Positions 15,697 through 23,231 of a stretch of DNA of 45,191 nt are shown piece after piece. Origin of the DNA: Marinovum algicola (lineage in GTDB: Bacteria > Pseudomonadota > Alphaproteobacteria > Rhodobacterales > Rhodobacteraceae); NCBI RefSeq assembly GCF_900109145.1, contig NZ_FNYY01000034.1:1-45191 (forward strand). The letters run 5' to 3'. Position numbers and translations under genes: made by a program. Positions within the stretch are counted from its first letter, which is position 1. Each line of letters opens with the position of its first letter. A model generated the notes under the pieces. The model was given only the letters and a program-made list of their open reading frames with translations, was not told where the DNA came from and ran no database searches.

Positions 15697-17442
15697 ATGG
15701 CGTCCCCCTCCGCCACATTCTCCACCCGACTGACCAAGCTGGTCCAGGAAATCTATCCCGATCTCGACGCGCATATCCTATCGAGCCAGATCATCGAGGC
15801 CTTCTGGCCCGACGACGCCCACCGCCGCAAACGCGGCCGGGTGCCGTCGAACAAGCTCTGGTCGGAACATGACGCGGTGCTGATCACCTATGGAAATTCG
15901 ATCGTCGACGGTCAGCACAAGCCGCTCGACCTGCTGCATGATTTCCTGCTGCGCAAGATGAAGGGCGTGGTCAACGGCGTGCATATCCTGCCGTTCTTTC
16001 CCTATACCTCCGACGACGGTTTTGCCGTCACCGATTATCGCGCGGTCAATCCCGAACTGGGCGGCTGGGCCGATATCCGGCGCATCGCCGATGAATTCCA
16101 TCTGATGTCCGATCTGGTGCTGAACCATGTCTCTTCGCAAGGTCCCTGGTTCAATGCCTATCGGCAGGGGCAGGCGCCCTATGATCGCTATTTCTTCGAG
16201 GCCAGCCCCGAGGACGACCTGAACGAAGTGGTCCGCCCGCGCACCACGCCGCTGTTGCAGGAGATCGAGACGCCGCAAGGCCCGCGCCATGTCTGGTGCA
16301 CCTTCAGCCACGATCAGGTCGATCTCGATTTCCGCAATCCCGAGGTGCTGATCGAGATGCTGCGGATCATTCGCCTGCATATCGACAATGGCGTGCGCAT
16401 CCTGCGGCTCGATGCGGTGGCCTTCCTGTGGAAGGAGATCGGCACCTCCTGCATCCACCTGCGCCAGACCCATGCGGTGGTGCAGCTGATGCGGCTGCTG
16501 TGCGATTTCGCCACCGAGACAGTGGTGCTCCTGACCGAGACCAACGTGCCCCGGACCGAGAACCTGAGCTATTTCGGCAACCGCAATGAGGCGCATGTTG
16601 TCTACAACTTCCCGCTGCCGCCGTTGATCCTGCATGCGATGCAATCCGGCAGTGCCCGCTTTCTGCACCGCTGGCAGACCGCGATGCCGCCGGCGCAACT
16701 GGGCTGTGCCTATCTCAACTTCACCGCCAGCCATGACGGCATCGGCATGCGCCCGGCGGACGGCGTGTTGCCGGCGCAGGAAAAGGCACGCATGATCGAG
16801 ACGGCGCAGGCCGCCGGCGGGCTGGTCTCGATGCGCTCGCTGCCTGGCGGCGGCCAGGAGCCCTACGAACTGAACTGTGCCTTCTTCGAGGCGGTGCGCC
16901 GCACCTTCAAGGGCGAAGACGAGCATCACATCGACCGTTTCCTCTGTTCCCAGACCATCGTCATGTCGCTCGAAGGCATCCCGGCCTTCTATATCCATTC
17001 GATGCTGGCCACACCGAACGATCACGAGGCGGTCGCGCGGCGCGGCATGAACCGGGCGATCAACCGGCATCGCTGGGATTACCCGACGCTATTGGAGAAG
17101 CTCGACGATCCCGAGAGTACAAGCTCCGAGGTCTTGCGGCGGATGTCCGAGCGGCTGAAGCTGCGTGCCCGGCAGACGGCTTTCCACCCCAATGCCACCC
17201 AGTTCACCCTGTCGCTGGACGAACGTGTTTTCGGCCTCTGGCGGCAGAGCCTCGACCGCGACCAGTCGATCTTTGCGCTGCACAATGTCAGCGACGAAGA
17301 GTTGCGCGTCTCGCCCACGGCGGTGAACCTGATCGAAGGCGAGACCTGGCTCGATCTGCTGACAGGCGAAGAGATCGACGCCAACGGCGAAGATATCGTC
17401 TTTGCACCCTATCAATGCCGCTGGATCACCAACCGCTGGTAG
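15697..17442 (+). CDS. GH13_18 sucrose-phosphorylase-like enzyme, probable glucosylglycerate phosphorylase
   Basis: A 581-residue cytoplasmic (no signal peptide) GH13 phosphorylase. The retaining catalytic triad is visible: nucleophile Asp239 (RILRLDAVAFLW), acid/base Glu281 (LLTETNVPRTENLSYFG) and transition-state Asp347 (NFTASHDGIGMRP). TETNVP with ASHDGIGxRP fits the glucosylglycerate phosphorylase branch (E. coli YcjM type) better than true sucrose phosphorylases; from family knowledge, that enzyme splits glucosylglycerate with phosphate to glucose-1-phosphate and glycerate. The neighbouring convergent genes, which look like glucosylglycerate synthesis enzymes, support this choice. Sucrose or glucosylglycerol remain alternatives. 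Start ATG 15697 follows AGAGGAGA. Its stop lies 9 nt from that of the opposing gene. Confidence 0.8.
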   Translation: MASPSATFSTRLTKLVQEIYPDLDAHILSSQIIEAFWPDDAHRRKRGRVPSNKLWSEHDAVLITYGNSIVDGQHKPLDLLHDFLLRKMKGVVNGVHILPFFPYTSDDGFAVTDYRAVNPELGGWADIRRIADEFHLMSDLVLNHVSSQGPWFNAYRQGQAPYDRYFFEASPEDDLNEVVRPRTTPLLQEIETPQGPRHVWCTFSHDQVDLDFRNPEVLIEMLRIIRLHIDNGVRILRLDAVAFLWKEIGTSCIHLRQTHAVVQLMRLLCDFATETVVLLTETNVPRTENLSYFGNRNEAHVVYNFPLPPLILHAMQSGSARFLHRWQTAMPPAQLGCAYLNFTASHDGIGMRPADGVLPAQEKARMIETAQAAGGLVSMRSLPGGGQEPYELNCAFFEAVRRTFKGEDEHHIDRFLCSQTIVMSLEGIPAFYIHSMLATPNDHEAVARRGMNRAINRHRWDYPTLLEKLDDPESTSSEVLRRMSERLKLRARQTAFHPNATQFTLSLDERVFGLWRQSLDRDQSIFALHNVSDEELRVSPTAVNLIEGETWLDLLTGEEIDANGEDIVFAPYQCRWITNRW

Positions 17443-17451
17443 GGGGGCGCC

Positions 17452-18678
17452 TCAGGCCGGGTCGAATTCGGCCTCGTCCTCAGAGACGGCAGTGCGCAGA
17501 TCAGCCAGGAAGCTCGGGTCTGCGGCGTGGACGCGGTGCCAGGTGGGGATAAAGGGCGTCTCGTGCGGATTGTCGAGAAAGACCTGACCGGCCGAGATGA
17601 TGTTCTCGGCAAACAGTTCGATGCTCTTTTCCTCGCGATGCCGGTCAAAGCTGAGCCCGTTCATCGTCGCGTCATTGGCGTAGCTGTCGAGCAGGTCGAG
17701 CGCCGTGCGGTAATAGGTGGCCTTGAGCGTGCGAAAGACATTGGGTGTGAACACGGTGCCATCGGCCGCCAGCTTGCGGAAGATCGCCTTGCAGATGTCG
17801 GTCGACATGCGGCTCAGCCCCTTGCTGGCATCCTCGGGCGAGAGATCCTGGTGCTTGTGGTCATAGGCGTCCGAGATCTCGACCTGACAGACCGATTTCG
17901 GCGCCAGGTTGCGCCAGGCCTCCGACAACGTGCCGATCTCCAGCCCCCAGTCCGAGGGAATGCGCAAGTCGGGCAGGATCGGCGTGCGCATGGCAAACTC
18001 GCCCGAGAGTGGATATCGGAAGGAGCGCAGGTAGTCGATATAGTCGCGGTCGCCGATCACCTTTTTCAGCGCGATCAGGATCGGCGATACCAGCAGCCGC
18101 GTGACCCGGCCGTTCAGCTTGTCGCCGCCGATTCGAGGGTAATAGCCCTTGGACATCTGGTAGGGGAACGACGGGTTGGCCACCGGATAGACCAGCCGCG
18201 CCAGCATCTCGCGTTCATAGGTCAGGATATCGCAATCGTGCAGTGCCAGCACTGCGCTGTCGGCACAGGCGATGAGATAGCCGATCGAGGACCAGACGTT
18301 CTTGCCCTTGCCCTGTTCCTGCGGCGCCAGCCCGTGGCGCGTCAGCCTTGCATCCAGCGCCTGCATCCGCGGGCTGTCGTTCCAGATCACAGTATGGGTC
18401 TGCGGCAGCCGGTCAAAGAACTTGCGGGCATGGCGGTATTCGGTCTCGTCGGCGCGATCGAGACCGATGATGATCCGGTGCAGGTAGGGCACATGCGAGA
18501 GCTCTTCGAGGATGTGCGGCAGCGCCGTGCCTTCAAGCTCGGAATAGAGCGACGGCAGGATCAGCGAAATGCGCCGGGTCTGGGCATAGGTGGTCAGCTC
18601 GTATTCGAGATCGTGCAACTCGCGGGTGCGCAGATTGTGCAGGGTGGTGATATTGCCGTTCTGGTGGAAATCAGCCAT
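17452..18678 (-). CDS. gpgS: Probable glucosyl-3-phosphoglycerate synthase (GT81-like)
   Basis: A 408-residue GT-A glycosyltransferase that should transfer glucose from an NDP-glucose to 3-phosphoglycerate. Visible motifs: SLILPSLYSELEG (38-50, start of the nucleotide-binding domain), DCD (148-150, metal DxD), GGDKLNGRVTRLL (184-196), PLSGEFA (223-229), GLEIG (245-249) and DHKHQ (273-277). These match the GpgS group from bacteria and archaea that lack the mannosyl enzyme's layout. Its start overlaps the phosphatase stop by 8 nt, so the two are coupled. It converges on the phosphorylase gene. A mannosyl-3-phosphoglycerate role is less likely given the phosphorylase next door. Confidence 0.8.
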   Translation of the reverse strand: MADFHQNGNITTLHNLRTRELHDLEYELTTYAQTRRISLILPSLYSELEGTALPHILEELSHVPYLHRIIIGLDRADETEYRHARKFFDRLPQTHTVIWNDSPRMQALDARLTRHGLAPQEQGKGKNVWSSIGYLIACADSAVLALHDCDILTYEREMLARLVYPVANPSFPYQMSKGYYPRIGGDKLNGRVTRLLVSPILIALKKVIGDRDYIDYLRSFRYPLSGEFAMRTPILPDLRIPSDWGLEIGTLSEAWRNLAPKSVCQVEISDAYDHKHQDLSPEDASKGLSRMSTDICKAIFRKLAADGTVFTPNVFRTLKATYYRTALDLLDSYANDATMNGLSFDRHREEKSIELFAENIISAGQVFLDNPHETPFIPTWHRVHAADPSFLADLRTAVSEDEAEFDPA

Positions 18679-19474
18679 CTGAAGGCGCCTCTTTGTTGTG
18701 CTTCACGTCTTGTACTAGGGCCAGCACGGCGGCGTTCCAGCCCTCCGGTCCCGGCGTTTCGGCGCGGCGCACCCGGCCGCTGTCCTCGCCCGGCAGGCGC
18801 GGCAGGGGGCGGCTGTGCGGGTTGGGGATGATGACGCCGCGATCGGCCGCTTCCAGCATTTCGATGTCGTTGGGCGCATCGCCGAGCGCCAGCGTCATTC
18901 GCGGCGTGTATTGCGCGATCAGCGCCGCCATCTGGTCGGCCTTGGTCTGACCGTGGGAAAACGTGAGAAACCTGCCGCCGCGCCGGGCGTGCAGTCCGGC
19001 CTTGCCGGCGCTGGCGAGAAACTTCTCCAGCCCGGCCGGCGTGCCGGTCCAGCGCCCCGGCTCGCTGAATTCGCGGCGCCGGGCAAGGGCGGCCTGCGCG
19101 CGCGGCAACCCGGTGACACGGGCGACTTCGGCGTCGCTCATGTCGCCAAAACCGTCGAAGGCGCAAAACCCTTGCGGCAACTGACGCAGGGTTTTCCGGA
19201 TGGCGCGATAAACGCTGTCGTCAAAGCCCTCCTCGGCACCCGCCGCAAGCAGCCCGGCGCCGTTCTCGACGATGGCGGGCCAGCCGGCGAGGCCGAGTGC
19301 CGCGCGCAGCGGTGCCACCTCGGCGGCAGTCTTGCTGGTGGCGAGAACCACGCCGGCGCCGATCTCTGCCAGCGCGGCCAGCGCGGCCCGGGCGGGGGCG
19401 AAGGAATAGCTTTCGTGATCGAGCAGGGTGCCGTCGAGATCGGAGAACACGAGAAGGGGCAGGGCGCGAGTCAT
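18671..19474 (-). CDS. HAD-IIB phosphatase, probable glucosyl-/mannosyl-3-phosphoglycerate phosphatase
   Basis: A 267-residue haloacid-dehalogenase-family phosphatase of the MpgP/GpgP type, expected to remove phosphate from the synthase product to give the compatible solute. Motif I is SDLDGTLLD (two catalytic Asp), motif II ATSKT, the conserved Lys lies in GQTKADQ, and motif IV is GDAPND. The insert between motifs II and III fits the C2B cap of this subfamily. ATG 19474 is preferred; a TTG two codons upstream (19480) is possible, as neither has a strong ribosome-binding site. First gene of the leftward pair with the synthase. Confidence 0.8.
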   Translation of the reverse strand: MTRALPLLVFSDLDGTLLDHESYSFAPARAALAALAEIGAGVVLATSKTAAEVAPLRAALGLAGWPAIVENGAGLLAAGAEEGFDDSVYRAIRKTLRQLPQGFCAFDGFGDMSDAEVARVTGLPRAQAALARRREFSEPGRWTGTPAGLEKFLASAGKAGLHARRGGRFLTFSHGQTKADQMAALIAQYTPRMTLALGDAPNDIEMLEAADRGVIIPNPHSRPLPRLPGEDSGRVRRAETPGPEGWNAAVLALVQDVKHNKEAPSDG

Positions 19475-19595
19475 GCTCAAAGACTAGGCAGCCGGCAGCC
19501 AAGGCGCCACAGATGGCGGGTGTCTCTGGCGCGTAATTGACCGTCGCTGCCTAGAAAACAGGCAGGCCTCGCCGGCAAAGCCGGTGCGGCGGACC

Positions 19596-19624
19596 TTGAA
19601 ATCTGTCGGCGAGGCGCGTAAGTC
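19596..19624 (+). promoter_or_regulatory. Candidate secE promoter
   Basis: TTGAAA at 19596-19601, 17-nt spacer, TAAGTC at 19619-19624, 28 nt before the start codon. The CCTTGAAA-N17-TAAG pattern matches the candidate rpsA promoter. Confidence 0.45.
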
Positions 19625-19652
19625 GCCCCCTGACCCTTGCAAGGACAGACCA

Positions 19653-19850
19653 ATGGCAATGACCAACCCCCTTCAGTTCATTCAGCAGGTGCGCGCCGAG
19701 ATCGCCAAGGTCGTCTGGCCCACCCGCCGCGAAGTGCTGCTGACCACGGTGATGGTATTCATCATGGCGACCCTGACGGCGATCTTCTTTGCCATCGTCG
19801 ATCTGCTAATCCGCGGCGGGCTTCAGGCTGTCCTGAACATGTTCGGCTGA
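19653..19850 (+). CDS. secE: Preprotein translocase subunit SecE
   Basis: A 65-residue inner-membrane protein that clamps SecY in the Sec translocon. It has the conserved amphipathic segment QQVRAEIAKVVWPTRREV, including the VxWPxRxE signature, followed by one membrane helix (about residues 26-50). This is the short one-helix form usual outside gammaproteobacteria. The start ATG lies 7 nt after AAGGA. nusG normally follows directly; here a methyltransferase gene and a terminator separate them. Confidence 0.97.
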   Translation: MAMTNPLQFIQQVRAEIAKVVWPTRREVLLTTVMVFIMATLTAIFFAIVDLLIRGGLQAVLNMFG

Positions 19851-19953
19851 CCTCCCGCTCCCGCGCCGCGCGGCGGCCGGGGCATGTCAGCTGCCAGCCG
19901 GTCCGGGCCTTGCGCCCGGGAGGCTGGGTATTCCATCAGGTCAAGGAGGTCCC

Positions 19954-20595
19954 ATGGCAGATCTGAAGAGTTCCGCAACGCGCAATCTGGCCCATTACCG
20001 CGAGATTCACCGCACCGATCCGCGGTACGGCCGCTCGTCGCAAAAGCTGGTCGGGCTGATCGCCGATGCGGTGCGCGCCGGTCAGGCCACCACCCCGGGT
20101 TGGCAGCCGAAGACGCTGCTGGATTTCGGCTGCGGCAAATCGCAGGCGGCCGAGCGGGTGGCAAAAAAGCTGGGGCTGACGCATTACCTTTATGATCCGG
20201 CCATTCCCGGCCTCGAGACGCTTCCGGTGGCGCAGGCCGATCTGGTGATGAACACCGACGTGCTCGAGCATCTCGACGAGACCGAGGTGGACCTGCTGAT
20301 CTCGGATGTGCGTGGGCTGACCGATCATGCCTATTTCAATATCGCCACGGCACCGGCTTCCAAGGTGCTCGACAGTGGCGAGAACGCCCATGCGACGGTG
20401 CAGCCGCCGGAGTGGTGGCAGGCCCGCATTGCGATGCATTTTCCCACCGTGGTACGGCTGCCGGCGGCCAAGAACCGGGTGAGCTTTGCGACCTGGCAGA
20501 TCTCCGAAAAGGAGATGCGCCGGGTGGTGGCCGGCGACATGTGGCGCCGCAAGGACCGGATCAAGGCCGTCATGTATCGGCTCGGGCTGGGGTAA
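19954..20595 (+). CDS. Class I SAM-dependent methyltransferase (uncharacterised)
   Basis: A 213-residue protein with the Rossmann-like SAM fold: LLDFGCGKSQAAERVA (55-70, glycine loop), YDPAIPGL (80-87, acidic strand end) and LVMNTDVLEHLDE (97-109, post-motif III). It is related in pattern to general methyltransferase-11/23 domain proteins. The substrate is unknown. It sits between secE (103 nt upstream) and nusG, with its own terminator at 20651-20685. The ribosome-binding site TCAAGGAGG precedes the ATG at good spacing, so it should be well translated. The insertion into the usually tight secE-nusG pair is notable. Confidence 0.8.
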   Translation: MADLKSSATRNLAHYREIHRTDPRYGRSSQKLVGLIADAVRAGQATTPGWQPKTLLDFGCGKSQAAERVAKKLGLTHYLYDPAIPGLETLPVAQADLVMNTDVLEHLDETEVDLLISDVRGLTDHAYFNIATAPASKVLDSGENAHATVQPPEWWQARIAMHFPTVVRLPAAKNRVSFATWQISEKEMRRVVAGDMWRRKDRIKAVMYRLGLG

Positions 20596-20650
20596 GCCCC
20601 CTTGAAATCGTTCCGATGGGGCAGTAAACAGCCGCCATCCCAAGACATCT

Positions 20651-20685
20651 GGCGCGTGGCGATTCGGTTCACGCGCCGATTTTTT
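20651..20685 (+). terminator. Rho-independent terminator between methyltransferase and nusG
   Basis: GGCGCGTG (20651-20658) pairs with CACGCGCC (20670-20677), followed by GA and a run of six Ts (20680-20685). It implies that nusG is transcribed from its own promoter in 20686-20775, where I found no convincing -35/-10 pair. Confidence 0.85.
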
Positions 20686-20775
20686 GTTTCTGGGACTCAT
20701 GCCGGGCCAGGCCCATGGCAATGAACAAAAACGCTTTCGGTCGGGCAGGCCGGGTCAACGCAAGGTGAGCGCCAG

Positions 20776-21309
20776 ATGGCAAAACGGTGGTATTCGGTCA
20801 GCGTCCTCTCGAACTTCGAGAAGAAGATTGCCGAACAGATCAAGCAAGCGGTGGAAGAGCAGGGGCTCGAGGATCAGATCGAAGAGGTTCTGGTGCCCAC
20901 CGAAGAGGTGATCGAGGTCCGCCGTGGCAAGAAGGTGACAACCGAACGCCGTTTCATGCCGGGCTATGTGCTGGTGCGGATGGAAATGTCGGATCAGGGC
21001 TACCACCTGATCAACTCGATCAACCGCGTCACCGGTTTCCTCGGCCCGCAGGGCCGCCCGATGCCGATGCGCGATGCCGAGGTCGAGGCGATCCTGGGCC
21101 GTGTTGCCGAAGGCGAAGAGACGCCGCGCACGCTGATCCACTTCGAGGTCGGCGAGAAGGTCAAGGTCTCGGACGGGCCGTTCGAGGATTTCGACGGCAT
21201 GATCGAAGAGGTCGACGAGGACAACCAGCGCCTCAAGGTGTCGGTCTCGATCTTTGGCCGGGAGACGCCGGTGGAACTGGAATTCACTCAGGTCTCGAAA
21301 CAGGGCTGA
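20776..21309 (+). CDS. nusG: Transcription termination/antitermination factor NusG
   Basis: NusG binds RNA polymerase and links it to ribosomes or Rho. The 177-residue product has the NGN domain ([20 protein letters not shown] at the start, then [14 protein letters not shown] and [13 protein letters not shown]) and the C-terminal KOW domain ([21 protein letters not shown]). Length is normal. ATG 20776 follows AAGGTGAGCGCCAG. It is followed by a 163-bp gap rich in palindromes before rplK. Confidence 0.98.
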   Translation: MAKRWYSVSVLSNFEKKIAEQIKQAVEEQGLEDQIEEVLVPTEEVIEVRRGKKVTTERRFMPGYVLVRMEMSDQGYHLINSINRVTGFLGPQGRPMPMRDAEVEAILGRVAEGEETPRTLIHFEVGEKVKVSDGPFEDFDGMIEEVDEDNQRLKVSVSIFGRETPVELEFTQVSKQG

Positions 21310-21315
21310 GGGAGC

Positions 21316-21338
21316 GGTGGGTTGAACACCCACCCTGC
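21316..21338. repeat. REP-like palindrome, left unit of nusG-rplK pair
   Basis: GGTGGGT (21316-21322) with ACCCACC (21328-21334), then CTGC. In the other orientation it reads GCAG plus a palindrome, a variant of the GTAG-type REP seen at 34248-34270 and 43766-43822. Confidence 0.7.
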
Positions 21339-21372
21339 GGGCCGCAAGGTCCGTTCGTTCGTGGGAGGCAAG

Positions 21373-21429
21373 GGCACGCGTGCCGGAGCCCCACCACGCT
21401 AGCAGGAGCCCGGAACGCGTTCCGGGCTC
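21373..21429. repeat. Two perfect palindromes between the REP-like units
   Basis: GGCACGCGTGCC at 21373-21384 (12 bp) and a perfect 24-bp palindrome at 21406-21429 whose left half is GAGCCCGGAACG. With the flanking REP-like units the whole 21316-21452 stretch can fold as one structured island before rplK. It could also be, or overlap, part of the rplKA control region. Confidence 0.7.
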
Positions 21430-21430
21430 A

Positions 21431-21452
21431 TAGGGTGGGTTTCAAACCCACC
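21431..21452. repeat. REP-like palindrome, right unit of nusG-rplK pair
   Basis: TAG followed by GGTGGGTTT (21434-21442), one base, AAACCCACC (21444-21452): a 9-bp perfect stem, inverted relative to the unit at 21316-21338. It ends 20 nt before the rplK start. Confidence 0.75.
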
Positions 21453-21472
21453 GATGACAAAGGAGAAGGCCA

Positions 21473-21898
21473 ATGGCCAAGAAGCTCGTCGGCAGCATGA
21501 AGCTGCAAGTGCCCGCAGGGCAAGCCAACCCGTCGCCGCCCGTCGGCCCCGCGCTCGGTCAGCGCGGCATCAACATCATGGAATTCTGCAAGGCGTTCAA
21601 CGCCAAGACGCAGGACATGGAGCCCGGCGCGCCGTGCCCGACCGTGATCACCTACTATCAGGACAAGTCCTTCACCATGGACATCAAGACGCCGCCCGCG
21701 TCTTACTACCTGAAGAAGGCCGCCAAGCTGAAATCCGGCGCCAAGACCCCGTCGCGGGAAACCGTGGGCTCGGTCACTGTCAAGCAGGTGCGTGAAATCG
21801 CCGAAGCGAAGATGAAGGATCTCAACGCCAACGATATCGAAGCGGCGATGAAGATCATTGTTGGCTCGGCCAACTCCATGGGCATCGAGGTGAAGTAA
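21473..21898 (+). CDS. rplK: 50S ribosomal protein L11
   Basis: L11 binds the GTPase-associated centre of 23S rRNA. The 141-residue protein has the N-terminal [34 protein letters not shown], including the Pro-rich region contacted by elongation factors and thiopeptides, and the C-terminal rRNA-binding domain ([22 protein letters not shown]). The ATG follows AAGGAGAAGGCC. rplA begins 1 nt after the stop, so the two are tightly coupled. Confidence 0.98.
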   Translation: MAKKLVGSMKLQVPAGQANPSPPVGPALGQRGINIMEFCKAFNAKTQDMEPGAPCPTVITYYQDKSFTMDIKTPPASYYLKKAAKLKSGAKTPSRETVGSVTVKQVREIAEAKMKDLNANDIEAAMKIIVGSANSMGIEVK

Positions 21899-21899
21899 G

Positions 21900-22598
21900 A
21901 TGGCGAAACTTGGAAAACGCAGCCGCGCCGCCCGCGAAGCCTTTGCCGGCAAGGAAAACGTCTCGGTCGAAGAGGCGATTGACCTGATCAAGGGCAATGC
22001 CAACGCGAAATTCGACGAAACCGTCGAAATCGCCGTCAACCTCGGCGTCGATCCGCGCCACGCCGACCAGATGGTCCGCGGCGTCGTCGGCCTGCCCAAC
22101 GGCACCGGCAAGACCGTGCGCGTCGCCGTCTTTGCCCGTGGCGCCAAGGCCGAGGAAGCCGAAGCCGCCGGTGCCGACATCGTCGGTGCAGAGGACCTGA
22201 TGGAAACCGTGCAATCCGGCAAGATCGAGTTCGATCGCTGCATTGCCACCCCGGACATGATGCCGATCGTCGGCCGTCTGGGCAAGGTTCTGGGCCCGCG
22301 CAACCTGATGCCGAACCCCAAGGTCGGCACCGTGACCATGGATGTGGCCGAAGCGGTCAAATCCGCCAAGGGCGGCCAGGTTCAGTTCAAGGTCGAGAAG
22401 GCCGGTGTCGTGCACGCTGGCGTGGGCAAAGCCTCTTTCGATGCCGAGAAACTGGCCGAGAACGTGCGCGCCTTTGTCGGTGCCGTGTCGAAAGCCAAGC
22501 CGGCCGGCGCCAAGGGCACCTACATGAAGAAGATCTCGCTCAGTTCGACCATGGGCCCGGGCGTGTCGGTGGCGGTGGAATCGGCCAACGCCGAATAA
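21900..22598 (+). CDS. rplA: 50S ribosomal protein L1
   Basis: L1 forms the mobile stalk by the ribosomal exit site and, in studied bacteria, represses its own rplK-rplA mRNA. The 232-residue protein has the family signature [21 protein letters not shown] and the expected N-terminal [21 protein letters not shown] region. Starts 1 nt after rplK. Transcription ends at the terminator 22618-22646, so rplJ-rplL, which usually follow, are a separate unit here. Confidence 0.98.
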   Translation: MAKLGKRSRAAREAFAGKENVSVEEAIDLIKGNANAKFDETVEIAVNLGVDPRHADQMVRGVVGLPNGTGKTVRVAVFARGAKAEEAEAAGADIVGAEDLMETVQSGKIEFDRCIATPDMMPIVGRLGKVLGPRNLMPNPKVGTVTMDVAEAVKSAKGGQVQFKVEKAGVVHAGVGKASFDAEKLAENVRAFVGAVSKAKPAGAKGTYMKKISLSSTMGPGVSVAVESANAE

Positions 22599-22617
22599 TC
22601 CGTTTCAAGATTTAAGG

Positions 22618-22646
22618 AAAAACGCGTCCCTTGGGGCGCGTTTTTT
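22618..22646 (+). terminator. Rho-independent terminator after rplA
   Basis: AAAAACGCG (22618-22626) pairs with CGCGTTTTT (22637-22645), with the inner bases TCCC/GGGG extending the stem and six Ts in all (22641-22646). Confidence 0.92.
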
Positions 22647-22727
22647 CGTTTTTGGGCAAGGGTTTCTTAGGCAATTGCGCGCATCCTGCCGGCGTTTTCG
22701 ACACCGGCGACAAAGGAGAGCTGCGCC

Positions 22728-23231
22728 ATGTTACCCAAGATCCTGACAACCCTGTTTCTGGCCATGGCCTGCGCGGTGCCCGCCGCCCGGGCCGAGCTTT
22801 CCGCGCCGGAGGGGCGGGTTCTGCTTACCGTTTCCGGCGATATCTCGGCCACCAACACCGAAGACATGGCCGAGTTCGACCGCGACATGCTCATGGCGCT
22901 GGACTGGCGCGAGATCGAGACCTTCACCTCCTTCACCGAGGGGCCGCAGGTCTTTGCCGGGCCGACCCTGGCATCGGTGCTGGCGGCGGCGCAGGCCCGT
23001 GGCGATACTCTGACGGTGACGGCGCTGAACGATTACGCGGTTTCCTTTCCCCGCGATCTGGCGGTGCGACATGGGGCGCTGCTGGCGATGGATCATGCCG
23101 GGCGGCCGATGCGAATTCGCGACAAGGGCCCGATCTGGATTGTCTTTCCGCTGACCGAGACCGAGGCGGCGGATGCGCCGTTTGACAACCAGATGGTCTG
23201 GCAGTTGGCAAAGGTGCACGTCGGGCCGTGA
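22728..23231 (+). CDS. Periplasmic molybdopterin-oxidoreductase-fold protein lacking the cofactor cysteine
   Basis: A 167-residue protein with a Sec signal peptide (residues 1-22, ending AARA). The mature part (GRVLLTVSGDISATNTEDMAEFDR, TLASVLAAA, TVTALNDYAVSFP, GPIWIVFPL) resembles small sulfite-oxidase-type molybdopterin-binding domain proteins. The mature chain contains no cysteine, so it cannot bind molybdenum the usual way and is probably a ligand-binding or sensory protein rather than an enzyme. ATG 22728 follows AAAGGAGAG. The stop overlaps the GTG start of the hybrid kinase by 4 nt, implying a joint function as periplasmic partner and sensor. Confidence 0.7.
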   Translation: MLPKILTTLFLAMACAVPAARAELSAPEGRVLLTVSGDISATNTEDMAEFDRDMLMALDWREIETFTSFTEGPQVFAGPTLASVLAAAQARGDTLTVTALNDYAVSFPRDLAVRHGALLAMDHAGRPMRIRDKGPIWIVFPLTETEAADAPFDNQMVWQLAKVHVGP

